From Gemmatimonadota bacterium (GTDB taxonomy: Bacteria > Gemmatimonadota > Gemmatimonadetes > Gemmatimonadales > Gemmatimonadaceae): DNA of 24,336 nucleotides. Position numbers and translations under genes: made by a program. Below are positions 8,763-17,185 of this stretch, one piece after another. The notes beneath the pieces are model-generated. The model was given only the letters and a program-made list of their open reading frames with translations, was not told the origin of the DNA and did no database searches. The DNA is taken from the NCBI GenBank assembly GCA_003142495.1, contig PLMM01000129.1, positions 11,749-36,084 of the forward strand. Direction: 5' to 3'. Numbering within the stretch: position 1 is the stretch's first letter; each line of letters starts with the position of its first letter.

Positions 8763-9976
8763 AGACCAAGTCGCTTCTCACGATGGCCACGGGAAGCATC
8801 CTCAAGAACAAGATGCGCACGATGCTCACGATGCTCGGCATCGTGATCGGCGTGGGTGCGGTGATCGTGATGGTCGCCGTGGGAAATGGAGCGCAGAAGC
8901 AGATCGAGGCGCAGATCAAGAATCTCGGCACCAATCTGATCGTCGTCACGCCGGGAAGCACGGCGGCGGGCGGCGCGAGCCAGGGCGCGCAGACGTTCAA
9001 CCGCCTCACCGTTGCGGACGCGGACAAGATCAAGAGCGATGCGACGCTGCTCTCGGCCGTCTCGCCCGTGATCGTGACGCGCACGCAGGTGATCACGGGG
9101 AAGGGGAACTGGCGGACGGAGATCAATGGAGTGGCCACCGACTATCTCACGATTCGCGACTGGAACGTGACGAGCGGCGATCTCTTCACCGACGACGACG
9201 TGCGCACCAAGCGCAAGGTCGCCGTGCTCGGCGCGACGATCGTGAAGAATCTCTTCCCGGACAGCGATCCCGTGGGCAGTCAGATCCAGCTCGGCCACGT
9301 GCCGTTCATGGTGGTGGGCGTGCTCGCGCCGAAGGGGCAGACGTCGAGCGGCGTGGACCAGGACGACATCGTGCTCGTGCCGTACACCACGGCGCAGGCT
9401 CGCCTGAGCGGCTTCTCCTTTCTCGGCCAGATCCTCGCGAGCGCGAGCTCGCCCAAGGACATGATCGCGGCGCAGGAGGAGATCCGCGGGATCATGCGCG
9501 ACTCGCACGGCCTGCTGGGCGGCGGTGCGGACGATTTCACGGTGCGCGATCAGACGGCGATCGCGCAGGCGGCGACGAGCACCACGAGCGTGATGACCGG
9601 GCTGCTGGCGGCGATCGCGTCGATCTCGCTGATCGTGGGCGGCATCGGAATCATGAACATCATGCTCGTGTCGGTGACGGAGCGCACGCGCGAGATCGGC
9701 ATCAGGATGGCGGTTGGTGCGCGCGGCTCGGATGTGTTGACGCAGTTTCTCGTCGAGAGCGTCGTCATGAGCCTCCTCGGCGGCGTGGTCGGCCTCGCGC
9801 TTGGCTTTGGCGGCGCGGCGATTCTCGGGCACGTGATGGGATGGAGCACGGCGACGCCGTTGATCGCGGTCTTCGTTGCGGTCGGCTTCTCGGCGGCGGT
9901 GGGTGTGTTCTTCGGCTACTACCCGGCGCGAAAGGCGGCAGCGCTCGATCCGATTCAGGCGTTGCGCTACGAGTAA
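8759..9976 (+). CDS. MacB/FtsX-type ABC transporter permease
   Basis: This 405-residue inner-membrane permease has the type VII (MacB) fold, which acts by mechanotransmission rather than by moving substrate across the membrane itself. TM1 (about 20-42) follows KNKMRTMLTMLGIVIGVGA, the usual family N-terminus. A large periplasmic core domain (about 45-270) follows. Three more TMs form the FtsX domain (about 277-303, 328-350 and 358-385), including the conserved IGGIGIMNIMLVSVTERTRE and EIGIRMAVGAR segments. It ends in the family-typical YYPARKAAALDPIQALRYE. Its start overlaps the ATPase stop by 4 bp, and TolC follows after 63 bp. Confidence 0.95.
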   Translation: MKTKSLLTMATGSILKNKMRTMLTMLGIVIGVGAVIVMVAVGNGAQKQIEAQIKNLGTNLIVVTPGSTAAGGASQGAQTFNRLTVADADKIKSDATLLSAVSPVIVTRTQVITGKGNWRTEINGVATDYLTIRDWNVTSGDLFTDDDVRTKRKVAVLGATIVKNLFPDSDPVGSQIQLGHVPFMVVGVLAPKGQTSSGVDQDDIVLVPYTTAQARLSGFSFLGQILASASSPKDMIAAQEEIRGIMRDSHGLLGGGADDFTVRDQTAIAQAATSTTSVMTGLLAAIASISLIVGGIGIMNIMLVSVTERTREIGIRMAVGARGSDVLTQFLVESVVMSLLGGVVGLALGFGGAAILGHVMGWSTATPLIAVFVAVGFSAAVGVFFGYYPARKAAALDPIQALRYE

Positions 9977-10039
9977 CGCAGGGTTGGCGGACGGAAGGGA
10001 TGCAAGGCAGTCACACAATCAACATGGACGGATGCTCAC

Positions 10040-11419
10040 ATGCGCGTACTCAACGGCAAGCTAGCGGCGCTGACTTTCGCCCTGATGATCGTGTTCGGGG
10101 GAGGGCAGCAGCTGTTGGCGGAGGGCGTCGCGGCCGATACCACGAGCGCCGGCACGCCGATCACGTTCGAGGACGCCGTGCAGATCGCGCTCAAGCAGAA
10201 CATCACGCTGGCACAGGCACAGAATGCGGTCGCGAGCGAGGCGGCGAGCGTGCGCGGAGCGAAGCTGAGCTTCCTCCCGAATCTGCAGCTGAGCACGAGC
10301 AGCTCGCAGACGTACGGCCGCAACTTCAGCGAGACCACCGGCGACGTTTTGAGCAGGAACAATCAGTCGCTGAACGCCGGCATCTCATCGAGCGTGACGC
10401 TGTTCAACGGCATGCAAAACATCGCCACGCTGCACGAGGCCGAGAAGAATCAGGATGCGAGCGAGCTCGACCTGACGCGGGCAAAGCAGACGACCGTGTT
10501 CACGGTCGCTTCGAACTACCTGTCGATCATTACCGCGCAGGAGCAGCTCAAGGTGCAGCAGGAGAACCTCGCCTCGCTGCGGGCGCAGGAGGACGAGATC
10601 AAGAAGATGGTCGACGCGGGCGCGCGGGCGATCTCGGATCTGTACTCGCAGCAGGCGAGCACCGCGGCGGCGAAGCTCGCGGTGGTGAACGCGCAGCACG
10701 ACCTCGAGCTCGGCAAGGTCGACCTGATTCAGACGCTGCGCCTTGATCCCAAGGTGACGTACGACTTCATCGCGCCCACGGTGAACGACACTGCGATCAC
10801 GACATACGATCTCGACAGCCTCACCGCGCGCGCCTATGCACAGCGCGCAGACCTCTCGGCGGAAGCCGCGCGCGTCGATGCGAGTGCGCAGGGGGTGAAG
10901 GTCGCGAATGCAGGATGGTGGCCCACGATTTCGCTGACCGCCGGCTACAACTCGGCGTATACCTCGGCGACACAGCTGTCGTTGCTGGATCAGTTCAATC
11001 AGCAGCGCGGCGGCAGCATCGCGATCGGCGTCTCGATTCCGATCTTCGATCGCGGCCAGACGAGCGTCGACGCGCAGAAAGCGAAGATCCAGGAGGACAA
11101 CGCGAAGCTCGCGCTCGATGCGCAGAAGCAGGAGGTGGCGCTCGAGGTGAAGCGCGCATACCTGAACTACCAGTCCGCGGGTGAGCAACTCGCGGCCGCG
11201 CAGGCGCAACAGAGCGCGAGCGATCTCGCGGTGACGACATCGCAACAGCGCTATCAGGCGGGCGCGGGCACGCTCGTCGAGCTCACGCAGGCGCGCGCGG
11301 CGCAGGTGCAGGCGGCGAGTGCGGCGGTGAGCGCGCGATATGGGCTCGTGTTCCAGCAGGCGCTCATGTCGTACTACACGGGCGAGCTCGACCCCGCGCA
11401 CGTGGTGCTCAACGGATAG
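10040..11419 (+). CDS. TolC-family outer-membrane efflux protein
   Basis: This 459-residue outer-membrane factor has an N-terminal signal peptide (about residues 1-27). After it comes the TolC-family opening TFEDAVQIALKQNITLAQA and two long helical/coiled-coil halves with beta-strand segments between them. The first half includes KLSFLPNLQLSTSSSQTYGR and the second NAGWWPTISLTAGYNSAYTS, matching the internal duplication of the family. The C-terminal half contains the usual QQRYQAGAGTLVELTQARAA segment. It is the last gene of the pump operon and supplies the exit duct for the adaptor and permease encoded upstream. Its stop lies 11 bp from the convergent PAP2 gene. Confidence 0.95.
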   Translation: MRVLNGKLAALTFALMIVFGGGQQLLAEGVAADTTSAGTPITFEDAVQIALKQNITLAQAQNAVASEAASVRGAKLSFLPNLQLSTSSSQTYGRNFSETTGDVLSRNNQSLNAGISSSVTLFNGMQNIATLHEAEKNQDASELDLTRAKQTTVFTVASNYLSIITAQEQLKVQQENLASLRAQEDEIKKMVDAGARAISDLYSQQASTAAAKLAVVNAQHDLELGKVDLIQTLRLDPKVTYDFIAPTVNDTAITTYDLDSLTARAYAQRADLSAEAARVDASAQGVKVANAGWWPTISLTAGYNSAYTSATQLSLLDQFNQQRGGSIAIGVSIPIFDRGQTSVDAQKAKIQEDNAKLALDAQKQEVALEVKRAYLNYQSAGEQLAAAQAQQSASDLAVTTSQQRYQAGAGTLVELTQARAAQVQAASAAVSARYGLVFQQALMSYYTGELDPAHVVLNG

Positions 11420-11430
11420 TCGAGCTCAAC

Positions 11431-12165
11431 TCAGGTGGACGGCGCGCGGCGAAGCTCCGCGCGCCGGCTCGCCATCTGAAGGCCGGTGAAGCAGACCGCG
11501 AGCCAGAGCACGCCAAGCGTGTAGCCGGCGATCACGTCGCTGAGGTAGTGCACCGCGAGGTAGATGCGGCTGTAGCCCACCAGCGCGACCATGACCACCG
11601 CTCCCGCCCAGATCGCGACCTCCGCTGCCGTGCTCTTCACCGGCACGACCCGAATGATCGTGTACGCGAGCATCGCAAAGCCGATGAGCGAGCCCATCGA
11701 GTGCCCCGACGGGAAGCTCCAGCTGTTGAAGTGCAGAAAGCGCATCGCGTACTCGGGGCGCGGGCGGCGAATGACCTCCTTCATCACACCGTCGAGTATC
11801 GTGCCTCCGATGTACGAGAGCACCCACGCGACGATCAACGTGCGCTGCTTGATGCGCCACAGGTAGAGCACCGCCGCGCCGAACAGCACCGCCATCGCGG
11901 GCGGTGAGCCGATCAGGCTAATTATCACGTTGATGCGATAGCCGAGCGGCGTGCCGTTGATGTGGAACCAGTCGGCGAGCGCCTGGTCGCGCCGGACGAG
12001 CACATCGTGTTCGCGCACGGAGTCGATCAGCACCGCGAACAGCCACGCCGTGAGCAAGCAGACGACGAGGCCGATGACGATGTGAATGGTCAGGAACGCG
12101 CGCGGATCGAGGCGCGCGAGCAGGCGGCGCCGGCGCGACGGAGCGTGCTTCACGAGCGGCGTCAC
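11431..12165 (-). CDS. PAP2-family membrane phosphatase
   Basis: This 244-residue polytopic membrane protein carries all three phosphatase motifs of the PAP2 superfamily: KEVIRRPRP (K129-x6-R136-P137), PSGH (152-155) and SRIYLAVHYLSD (Arg200, His206, Asp210). About six hydrophobic helices are visible. Such enzymes remove phosphate from lipid phosphates such as undecaprenyl pyrophosphate, phosphatidic acid or PGP; which one applies here cannot be told. The start is a GTG (12163-12165), and no ATG lies in a better place. The gene begins 12 bp after the serine hydrolase stop and is the last gene of the apparent DGPF-ECF42 operon. Confidence 0.93.
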   Translation of the reverse strand: MTPLVKHAPSRRRRLLARLDPRAFLTIHIVIGLVVCLLTAWLFAVLIDSVREHDVLVRRDQALADWFHINGTPLGYRINVIISLIGSPPAMAVLFGAAVLYLWRIKQRTLIVAWVLSYIGGTILDGVMKEVIRRPRPEYAMRFLHFNSWSFPSGHSMGSLIGFAMLAYTIIRVVPVKSTAAEVAIWAGAVVMVALVGYSRIYLAVHYLSDVIAGYTLGVLWLAVCFTGLQMASRRAELRRAPST

Positions 12166-12177
12166 GCTCGCGCCACG

Positions 12178-13305
12178 CTAGAAGCCGGCCGTGTCGGCGG
12201 GCGTCGAAAGCCCGCGACGAAAGAGTCCCGCAACGCCGTGCGCGATTCGCGTCGGATTCGCACCGCCGAGATTCATCAGCACGACGACGGTGACGCGGTC
12301 GTCGACGTATCGCGCGATGTGTGTCTCGAAACCCTGCCACGATCCGGAGTGCTCGATCACGCGATGGCCGTTGACGCTATCGATGCCCCACCCAAATCCA
12401 TAGTGGTGCTTGTTCGGCGTCCCGTCCTTGAGCTTTACCACCGTCCACAGCTGATCGACGCTCGACTTGTGCAGCAGCTTCTCGCCATAAAGCGCCGCGT
12501 CCCACTTTGCGAGATCGAGCACGTTGAAGTAGAGTGCGCCGTCTGCGGTGGTGTTCCACAACGGCGCTACCCAATCCTGATTCTTCAGTTTCCCATCCAC
12601 GAGCTGATAGCCCGCGGCACGATTCGGCACGATGTCGGCCTCGCTGATGATTCGCGTGCTCGTCATGCCGAGCGGCCTGAAGATGCGCTCCTGCAGAAAG
12701 TCGCCGTAAAACTTCCCCGTCACGTTGCGAATCACCGCGCCAAGAAGCAGGTAGTTCGTGTTGCGATATTCCCACCCTTCGCCTGGCGCGAACTCGATGG
12801 GGAGCGTCTCGATGACCTTCACGAACTGCTCCTCCGTGTAGTCCGCGCGATAGCTGAGTGGCCCGCCGGGGCCTGTCAGCGAATCGGACGCGTACTCGGA
12901 GAGCCCCGAGGTGTGGCTCAGCAGCTCGCGAATCGTGATTCCGCGCCAGGTTGGCGGCGCATCCGGAAAATACTTCGGCAGACTATCATCGAGCCCGATC
13001 TTCCCTTCCTCTACCAGCATCATGATCGCGGCGGACGTGAACTGCTTGCCGACGGAGCCCGATTGAAAGATCGTCGCGGCTTTCACGGGCACATCGAGCT
13101 CGACGTTCGAGAGCCCATAGCCCTGCGCGCGTACGATCCTCCCGTTCACGTAGATGCCGAGCGCGAGTCCGGGGATGTGCTGGCGTGCCATCTCGTGCGC
13201 GATGTACTTGTCTATCGCGTCGGGCGCGTCGGGCGCCGTCGTACGCGTGACTCCCGGCGGAGTGGCAAACAGGAGTGCGACCATCGCGGCGGATGAAGCT
13301 CTCAA
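12178..13305 (-). CDS. Class C beta-lactamase-like serine hydrolase
   Basis: This 375-residue protein belongs to the serine beta-lactamase/penicillin-binding/esterase superfamily (PF00144). The nucleophile motif is Ser84-Val-Gly-Lys87, the second motif is Tyr180-Arg-Asn182 (in place of the usual Y-S-N) within [11 protein letters not shown], and the third is His319-Ser-Gly321. Together these support an active hydrolase or D,D-peptidase-like esterase rather than a proven beta-lactamase. A short hydrophobic N-terminus may export it. The start is TTG at 13303-13305: AAGGAGG lies 7 nt upstream and the TTG overlaps the sigma-factor stop as TTGA. The first ATG, at codon 8, lacks such a site. It is translationally coupled to the sigma factor and followed by the PAP2 gene. 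Confidence 0.92.
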   Translation of the reverse strand: MRASSAAMVALLFATPPGVTRTTAPDAPDAIDKYIAHEMARQHIPGLALGIYVNGRIVRAQGYGLSNVELDVPVKAATIFQSGSVGKQFTSAAIMMLVEEGKIGLDDSLPKYFPDAPPTWRGITIRELLSHTSGLSEYASDSLTGPGGPLSYRADYTEEQFVKVIETLPIEFAPGEGWEYRNTNYLLLGAVIRNVTGKFYGDFLQERIFRPLGMTSTRIISEADIVPNRAAGYQLVDGKLKNQDWVAPLWNTTADGALYFNVLDLAKWDAALYGEKLLHKSSVDQLWTVVKLKDGTPNKHHYGFGWGIDSVNGHRVIEHSGSWQGFETHIARYVDDRVTVVVLMNLGGANPTRIAHGVAGLFRRGLSTPADTAGF

Positions 13306-14555
13306 CTCGCAACCTCCTTCGCCCGGCGTGCGAAAAACTGGCGCTCCATCGGATTGCGCGCGCGCGCCCGCGCCGTGAGAAAGTGGTCGCGCGCGATATC
13401 GCAGTGGCCGAGTCGATGCTCGAGCTCACCGAGCGCTCCGAAGTAGAACGGGTACTCCGCGAGTCGATCGACATCCGCAATCGCAAAGATCTCGGCGAGG
13501 CCACGCTCCGCGCCATCGCGCTGCGCAACGGCGATCGCGCGATTGAGCGCGACGACCGGTGATGGCCGAATCGTCATCAGTGTATCGTACAGGGAGACGA
13601 TCATCGGCCAGTCGGTGTCCTCCAGGGCACGCGCGCGCGAGTGCAGCGACGCGATCCCCGCTTCGATGTGAAACTCCGTGATCATCGTACCGGTGGCCGA
13701 ATGATCGAGCAACCGCTCGCCCTTCGCAATGAGCTCCGCGTCCCAGAGCGCACGATCCTGCTCGTAGAGCGAGCTCAGATTTCCACGAGCATCCACGCGC
13801 GCCGGGAGCCGAGCGGCGTTGAGGCACATGAGCGCGATCAACGCGTGCGTGGCCGGCGTCGCCGTCTGTGGACTTGCGAGCAGCAGCTCGGCGAGCCGCA
13901 TCGCCTCGACGCACAGCTCCCCGCGCACCGCCGTCGCCGCGTGCGCGCCGTGATAGCCCTCGCTGAACAGCAGGTAGAGCGCCCGCTGCACGGCGGAGAG
14001 TCGAGCCGGCAGGTCGCGCTCGTCGGAGAGATCGAAGAGTCGCATCGAGCTCGCGAGCACCTTCTTCCCGCGCGCTATCCGCTTCTCCATTGCCGGCTGC
14101 TTCGTGAGAAAGGCCGCCGCCACTTCGCTCACGCCGAAGCCGCACAGGATGTTCAACATGAGCGCAACCTGCGCGACCTCCGGAAGCTGAGGATGGCAGC
14201 AGGAGAACATCATGCGCAGCTGGTCGTCGCGGATCGCCGACTCACCGAACGCCTCGGCAACCGTCGGCGCGAGCGTCCACTCGCTCTCGAGCTGACGGCC
14301 TAGCTCGGGCGCGTACGTTCTCGCCGTGCGCTCACGGCGCAAGATGTCGAGCGCGCGATTCTTCGCCGTCGCCATCAACCACGCAGATGGATTCTCCGGA
14401 ACTCCGCGCAGCTTCCACACCTCGAGCGCCCGGCAGAATGCATCTTGCACCACATCCTCGGCGAGCGCGAGGTTGTGAACTCCGAACAGGCGCGTGAGCG
14501 CGGCGACCATCCGTCCCGCTTCCCGCCGGAAGAGATGGTCGCCTGGCTCCGCCAC
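13302..14555 (-). CDS. ECF sigma factor of the ECF42 type with C-terminal extension
   Basis: This 417-residue sigma factor redirects RNA polymerase. Region 2 spans about residues 10-77 ([21 protein letters not shown], then [19 protein letters not shown]). Region 4 spans about 108-165 ([18 protein letters not shown]). The long C-terminal part (about 190-417) is the helical extension (DUF6596/TPR-like) that defines the ECF42 group, including [31 protein letters not shown] and the terminal [23 protein letters not shown]42 factors usually lack an anti-sigma factor and sit beside a DGPF protein, as here. The GTG start at 14553-14555 shares one base with the TAG stop of the DGPF gene (TAGTG). The stop overlaps the TTG start of the serine hydrolase. 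The signal and target genes are unknown; autoregulation is probable. Confidence 0.95.
   Translation of the reverse strand: MAEPGDHLFRREAGRMVAALTRLFGVHNLALAEDVVQDAFCRALEVWKLRGVPENPSAWLMATAKNRALDILRRERTARTYAPELGRQLESEWTLAPTVAEAFGESAIRDDQLRMMFSCCHPQLPEVAQVALMLNILCGFGVSEVAAAFLTKQPAMEKRIARGKKVLASSMRLFDLSDERDLPARLSAVQRALYLLFSEGYHGAHAATAVRGELCVEAMRLAELLLASPQTATPATHALIALMCLNAARLPARVDARGNLSSLYEQDRALWDAELIAKGERLLDHSATGTMITEFHIEAGIASLHSRARALEDTDWPMIVSLYDTLMTIRPSPVVALNRAIAVAQRDGAERGLAEIFAIADVDRLAEYPFYFGALGELEHRLGHCDIARDHFLTARARARNPMERQFFARRAKEVAS
13311..13319 (-). promoter_or_regulatory. Strong Shine-Dalgarno fixing a TTG start
   Basis: Read on the minus strand the sequence is GAAGGAGGTTGCGAG followed by TTG. 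GGAGG ends 7 nt before the TTG, at optimal spacing. It lies inside the last codons of the sigma-factor gene and makes the TTG at 13303-13305 the best start for the serine hydrolase. Confidence 0.8.
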
Positions 14556-14893
14556 TACATGCTCATCTGCATGATCGGACGAACCTCGACGAAGCCGCCG
14601 TTATCGAAGATCGGGCATCCCGCGGCGAGCTTCGCCGCTTCGCCGATGTCCTTCGCCTGCACGAGCGTGTATCCGCCGATGATGTCCTTTGCCTCGGCGT
14701 ACGGGCCGTCGGTGATGGCGGTCTTCTTCTTCACGACCTTTCCCGTGGCCTCGAGCGGATTCCCCTGATCCTTGATGTGTCCCTTCGCGCCGAGATCCTG
14801 GAGCCATGCGCCCCACTTCTGCATCGACTGCTGCATTTGCTCGGGCGTACCGGACGAATCGCCGCCGCGATACAGGTAGAGAAAGTCACTCAT
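14555..14893 (-). CDS. DGPF/YCII-domain protein, ECF42 partner
   Basis: This 112-residue cytoplasmic protein is of the YCII/DGPF family. It shows FLYLYRGGDSSGTPEQMQQS near the start, the signature region TAITDGPYAEAKDIIGGYTL (DGPY variant of DGPF) and GCPIFDNGGFVEVRPI at the end. These proteins are nearly always encoded next to ECF42 sigma factors, and their chemistry is not settled. The ATG at 14891-14893 has GGAGG 7 nt upstream. It is the first gene of the operon, and its stop shares one base with the sigma-factor start. Confidence 0.93.
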   Translation of the reverse strand: MSDFLYLYRGGDSSGTPEQMQQSMQKWGAWLQDLGAKGHIKDQGNPLEATGKVVKKKTAITDGPYAEAKDIIGGYTLVQAKDIGEAAKLAAGCPIFDNGGFVEVRPIMQMSM

Positions 14894-14927
14894 GATGATC
14901 CTCCATTTGGGTTGGTGATACGAATCA

Positions 14928-14956
14928 TCGACGTTCGACCCAGACGCTGCCGGACA
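14928..14956 (-). promoter_or_regulatory. Candidate ECF42-type promoter of the DGPF-sigma operon
   Basis: On the minus strand TGTCCG (14951-14956) is followed by a 17-nt spacer and CGTCGA (14928-14933), 34 nt upstream of the DGPF start codon. As I recall, ECF42 promoters have a TGTCGA-like -35 and a CGA-containing -10 upstream of DGPF genes, which this resembles with one mismatch in the -35. This is a pattern match only. Confidence 0.35.
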
Positions 14957-14965
14957 TTTTTCTTT

Positions 14966-16378
14966 TCACGACTTTGTGGGCGCCACCGCGACTTCCCTGA
15001 CGAGCTGATACATGTACTCCACGCCCTCGTAGAACGACTTGACCAGGATGCGTTCGTCGCGGCCGTGCGCGCGCACGTCGTCGACATCGAGGGGAATGCC
15101 GCTGAGGCCGTAGGTGGGGATGCCTGCTTCACGTAGTCTGGCGCCGTCGGTGGCGCCCGTCTCCATCTGCGGGATGACGGGGACGCCTGGCCACAGCCGC
15201 TGCGTCACCTTCTCGACGGGGGTCATCACGATCGGAAGCAGCGGCGACGCGATTCCGGGCTTTCCGGAATCGATTGGCGTCACCTTCACCGAATCGTCGG
15301 CGACGACGCGCACGAGCACTGCGCGCACCTCGGCCGGCGTCTCCCCCGGAAGGATGCGGCAGTTCACGAGCGCGCGCGCGAACTGCGGCAGCGCGTTGGG
15401 CGCGTGGCCGCCTTCGAGCATCGTCGGCACGCAGGTCGTGCGCAGTTGCGCGTTGTAGAACGGCGACACGGACAGGCGCGCGGCGGCGGATGAGTCGCGC
15501 TCGTTCTTCGCGATCGCGCTCATGTCGGCGGCGGTCTGCCCGCTCGACAGTCCGGCCGAGCGCGCGAAGTACGCGCGCGTCGTCTCGTTGAGGTGCACGG
15601 GAAAGTGAAAGCGCGCCACGCGGGCTATTGCATCGGCCAACCGCGCGATCGCGTTGTCGGGGGTGGGCATCGAGCTGTGCCCGCCCTTGTTGGTGGACGT
15701 GAGGTAGAACGACTGATAGAGCTTCTCGCTCGCCTGCACGGCGCGCACGATCTTCTTGCCATCCTTGATGAGTGGATCGCCGCCGTCGGGATTGATGCAC
15801 CATTCGGCGTCGATGAGATCGCGATGATTGTCGATCAGCCACGAGATGCCATTGTAGCCGCCGCCGCCTTCCTCGCCTGCCGTGAGCGCCATGATCAGCG
15901 TGCGCTCGGGAACTACGTGCTCACGCTTGAGGCGCAGCAGCGCTTCGGCGAGCGTCGTTGCGCCGCCCTTAATGTCGCTGGTGCCGCGTCCGTAGAAGAA
16001 GCCGTCCTTCTCCGTGAGCTTGTAGGGATCGATCGACCAGTCGGAGCGTAGCGCCTCGACGACATCGAGGTGCGCGATGAGGAGGATCGGCTTCAGCGTC
16101 TTCGAGGATCCCTGCATGCGCACGACGACATTCGAATCCTTGTCGCCGGCGGGGCCGAGTACGTGGACATCGGCGGCGGAGAATCCGGCGTCGAGAAAGC
16201 GCTGCGCAATGGCGTGCGCGGCGGGCGCCGTGCTCCCCTCCTTATATGACGTCTTGATCTCGATCAGCTGCTGAAAGATCGCGCGCGCCTCGGCCTGGTC
16301 GGGCGTGAGCGTCGTCTGCGCGCGAGCGGAGATCGAAGCGAGGAGGGCGAGCGCGAGGAGGAGCGGGTGGCGGGGCAT
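14966..16378 (-). CDS. Secreted M20-family metallopeptidase
   Basis: This 470-residue zinc carboxypeptidase/aminoacylase-type enzyme is exported by an N-terminal signal peptide (MPRHPLLLALALLASISARA, cleaved near residue 20). The metal ligands and catalytic residues are in place: His103-Leu-Asp105 (IAHLDVV), bridging Asp135 (GTSDIKGG), Glu169-Glu170 (TAGEEGGG), Asp198 (INPDGGD) and a C-terminal His in VRAHGRDERI. A dimerisation/lid domain lies about 215-330. I chose the ATG at 16376-16378 because it starts the signal peptide; the open frame continues upstream to 16465 without a protein-like sequence. Substrates are probably peptides or N-acyl amino acids taken up as nutrients. The gene is single, with no obvious partner, and its 3' end is 72 bp upstream of the DGPF gene. 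Confidence 0.93.
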   Translation of the reverse strand: MPRHPLLLALALLASISARAQTTLTPDQAEARAIFQQLIEIKTSYKEGSTAPAAHAIAQRFLDAGFSAADVHVLGPAGDKDSNVVVRMQGSSKTLKPILLIAHLDVVEALRSDWSIDPYKLTEKDGFFYGRGTSDIKGGATTLAEALLRLKREHVVPERTLIMALTAGEEGGGGYNGISWLIDNHRDLIDAEWCINPDGGDPLIKDGKKIVRAVQASEKLYQSFYLTSTNKGGHSSMPTPDNAIARLADAIARVARFHFPVHLNETTRAYFARSAGLSSGQTAADMSAIAKNERDSSAAARLSVSPFYNAQLRTTCVPTMLEGGHAPNALPQFARALVNCRILPGETPAEVRAVLVRVVADDSVKVTPIDSGKPGIASPLLPIVMTPVEKVTQRLWPGVPVIPQMETGATDGARLREAGIPTYGLSGIPLDVDDVRAHGRDERILVKSFYEGVEYMYQLVREVAVAPTKS

Positions 16379-16468
16379 CGGCACGGGCTGGCGGGGGATT
16401 GGCGAGTGTGGAAATTGAATCTCGCCTGGCGCGCGTCGCGGCGTCAGGTCTGCGTCCGAGAGCACCTA

Positions 16469-16497
16469 TTGACCGGCGATTCCGCCAATCCTAGTAT
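16469..16497 (+). promoter_or_regulatory. Near-consensus sigma-70 promoter for the YdeI-like gene
   Basis: TTGACC (16469-16474) is followed by a 17-nt spacer and TAGTAT (16492-16497), matching 5 of 6 and 4 of 6 consensus positions at ideal spacing. Transcription would begin near 16504, leaving a leader of about 66 nt with a 6-bp hairpin, AGCGCT (16523-16528) paired with AGCGCT (16536-16541). This is the best promoter match in the window. Confidence 0.7.
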
Positions 16498-16569
16498 GCA
16501 GTCCGCTCGAGTCCGTTACGCGAGCGCTGCAGCGAAGCGCTGAATCGGCTGACCATCGATCGCACCAAC

Positions 16570-17184
16570 ATGAGTCTTACCATGCCCTCAACCGACCCAC
16601 GCGTCGACGCCTACATCGCCAAGTCAGCCGACTTCTCGAAGCCGATCCTCACGCGCGTGCGCGAGATGGTGCACGCCGCGTGTCCCGACGTGCAGGAAAC
16701 CATCAAGTGGGGCTCGCCCTTTTTCGACTACAAAGGGCAAATGATGTGCGCCATCGCCGCGTTCAAGCAGCACTGCGCACTCATCTTCTGGAAGGCTTCG
16801 CTCATCGATGGACTTCCGCCAAACGGAGACAAGTCGCGTGGGAGCTTCGGGCGCATCACGTCGATGAAGGAGTTGCCGACGAAGACTCAGTTCAACGGCT
16901 TCATCAAGGCAGCGATGAAGCTCAACGACGCGGGCATCACAGTGAAGCGTCCCAAGGCCGGATCGAAGCCCGAGGCCAAAGTGCCGAAGGAGCTCGCCGC
17001 CGCGCTCGCGAAGAGCAAGAAGGCGACGGCAACATTCGAGAAATTTCCACCCGGGCAGAAGCGCGAGTACTGCGACTGGGTGAGCGAAGCGAAGCGCGAA
17101 GACACACGAGCGAAGCGAGTGGCTCAGGCGATCGAGTGGATCGCCGAAGGGAAGACACGAAACTGGAAGTACGAGCGGGCGTAA
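16570..17184 (+). CDS. YdeI/OmdA-family protein with N-terminal DUF1801 domain
   Basis: This 204-residue cytoplasmic protein has two parts. The first (about 1-115) is a DUF1801/YdhG-like domain: REMVHAACPDVQETIKWGSP followed by FFDYKGQMMCAIAAFKQHCA and FWKASLI. The second (about 135-204) is the helical YdeI/OmpD-associated (OmdA) segment, with LAAALAKSKKATATFEKFPP and KREYCDWVSEAKREDTRAKR. The biochemical function of the family is unknown; YdeI homologues are linked to peptide and stress resistance in enterobacteria. An alternative start is the ATG at 16582; neither ATG has a clear Shine-Dalgarno. The gene is alone, behind a good promoter, and its stop is one base from the stop of convergent queF. 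Confidence 0.88.
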   Translation: MSLTMPSTDPRVDAYIAKSADFSKPILTRVREMVHAACPDVQETIKWGSPFFDYKGQMMCAIAAFKQHCALIFWKASLIDGLPPNGDKSRGSFGRITSMKELPTKTQFNGFIKAAMKLNDAGITVKRPKAGSKPEAKVPKELAAALAKSKKATATFEKFPPGQKREYCDWVSEAKREDTRAKRVAQAIEWIAEGKTRNWKYERA

Positions 17185-17185
17185 G

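Noticed and set aside
8663..10018. Long open frame (451 codons) on the minus strand opposite the ABC permease, and a 680-codon frame on the plus strand at 8704-10746
   Set aside because: Both are rich in Arg, His and Asp with no hydrophobic core or family motif. They are mirror or shifted readings of the permease and TolC genes, as expected in GC-rich DNA with few stops.
12178..13305. Calling the serine hydrolase an AmpC beta-lactamase
   Set aside because: Motif two is Y-R-N and the family includes esterases and D-aminopeptidases, so the substrate cannot be assigned.
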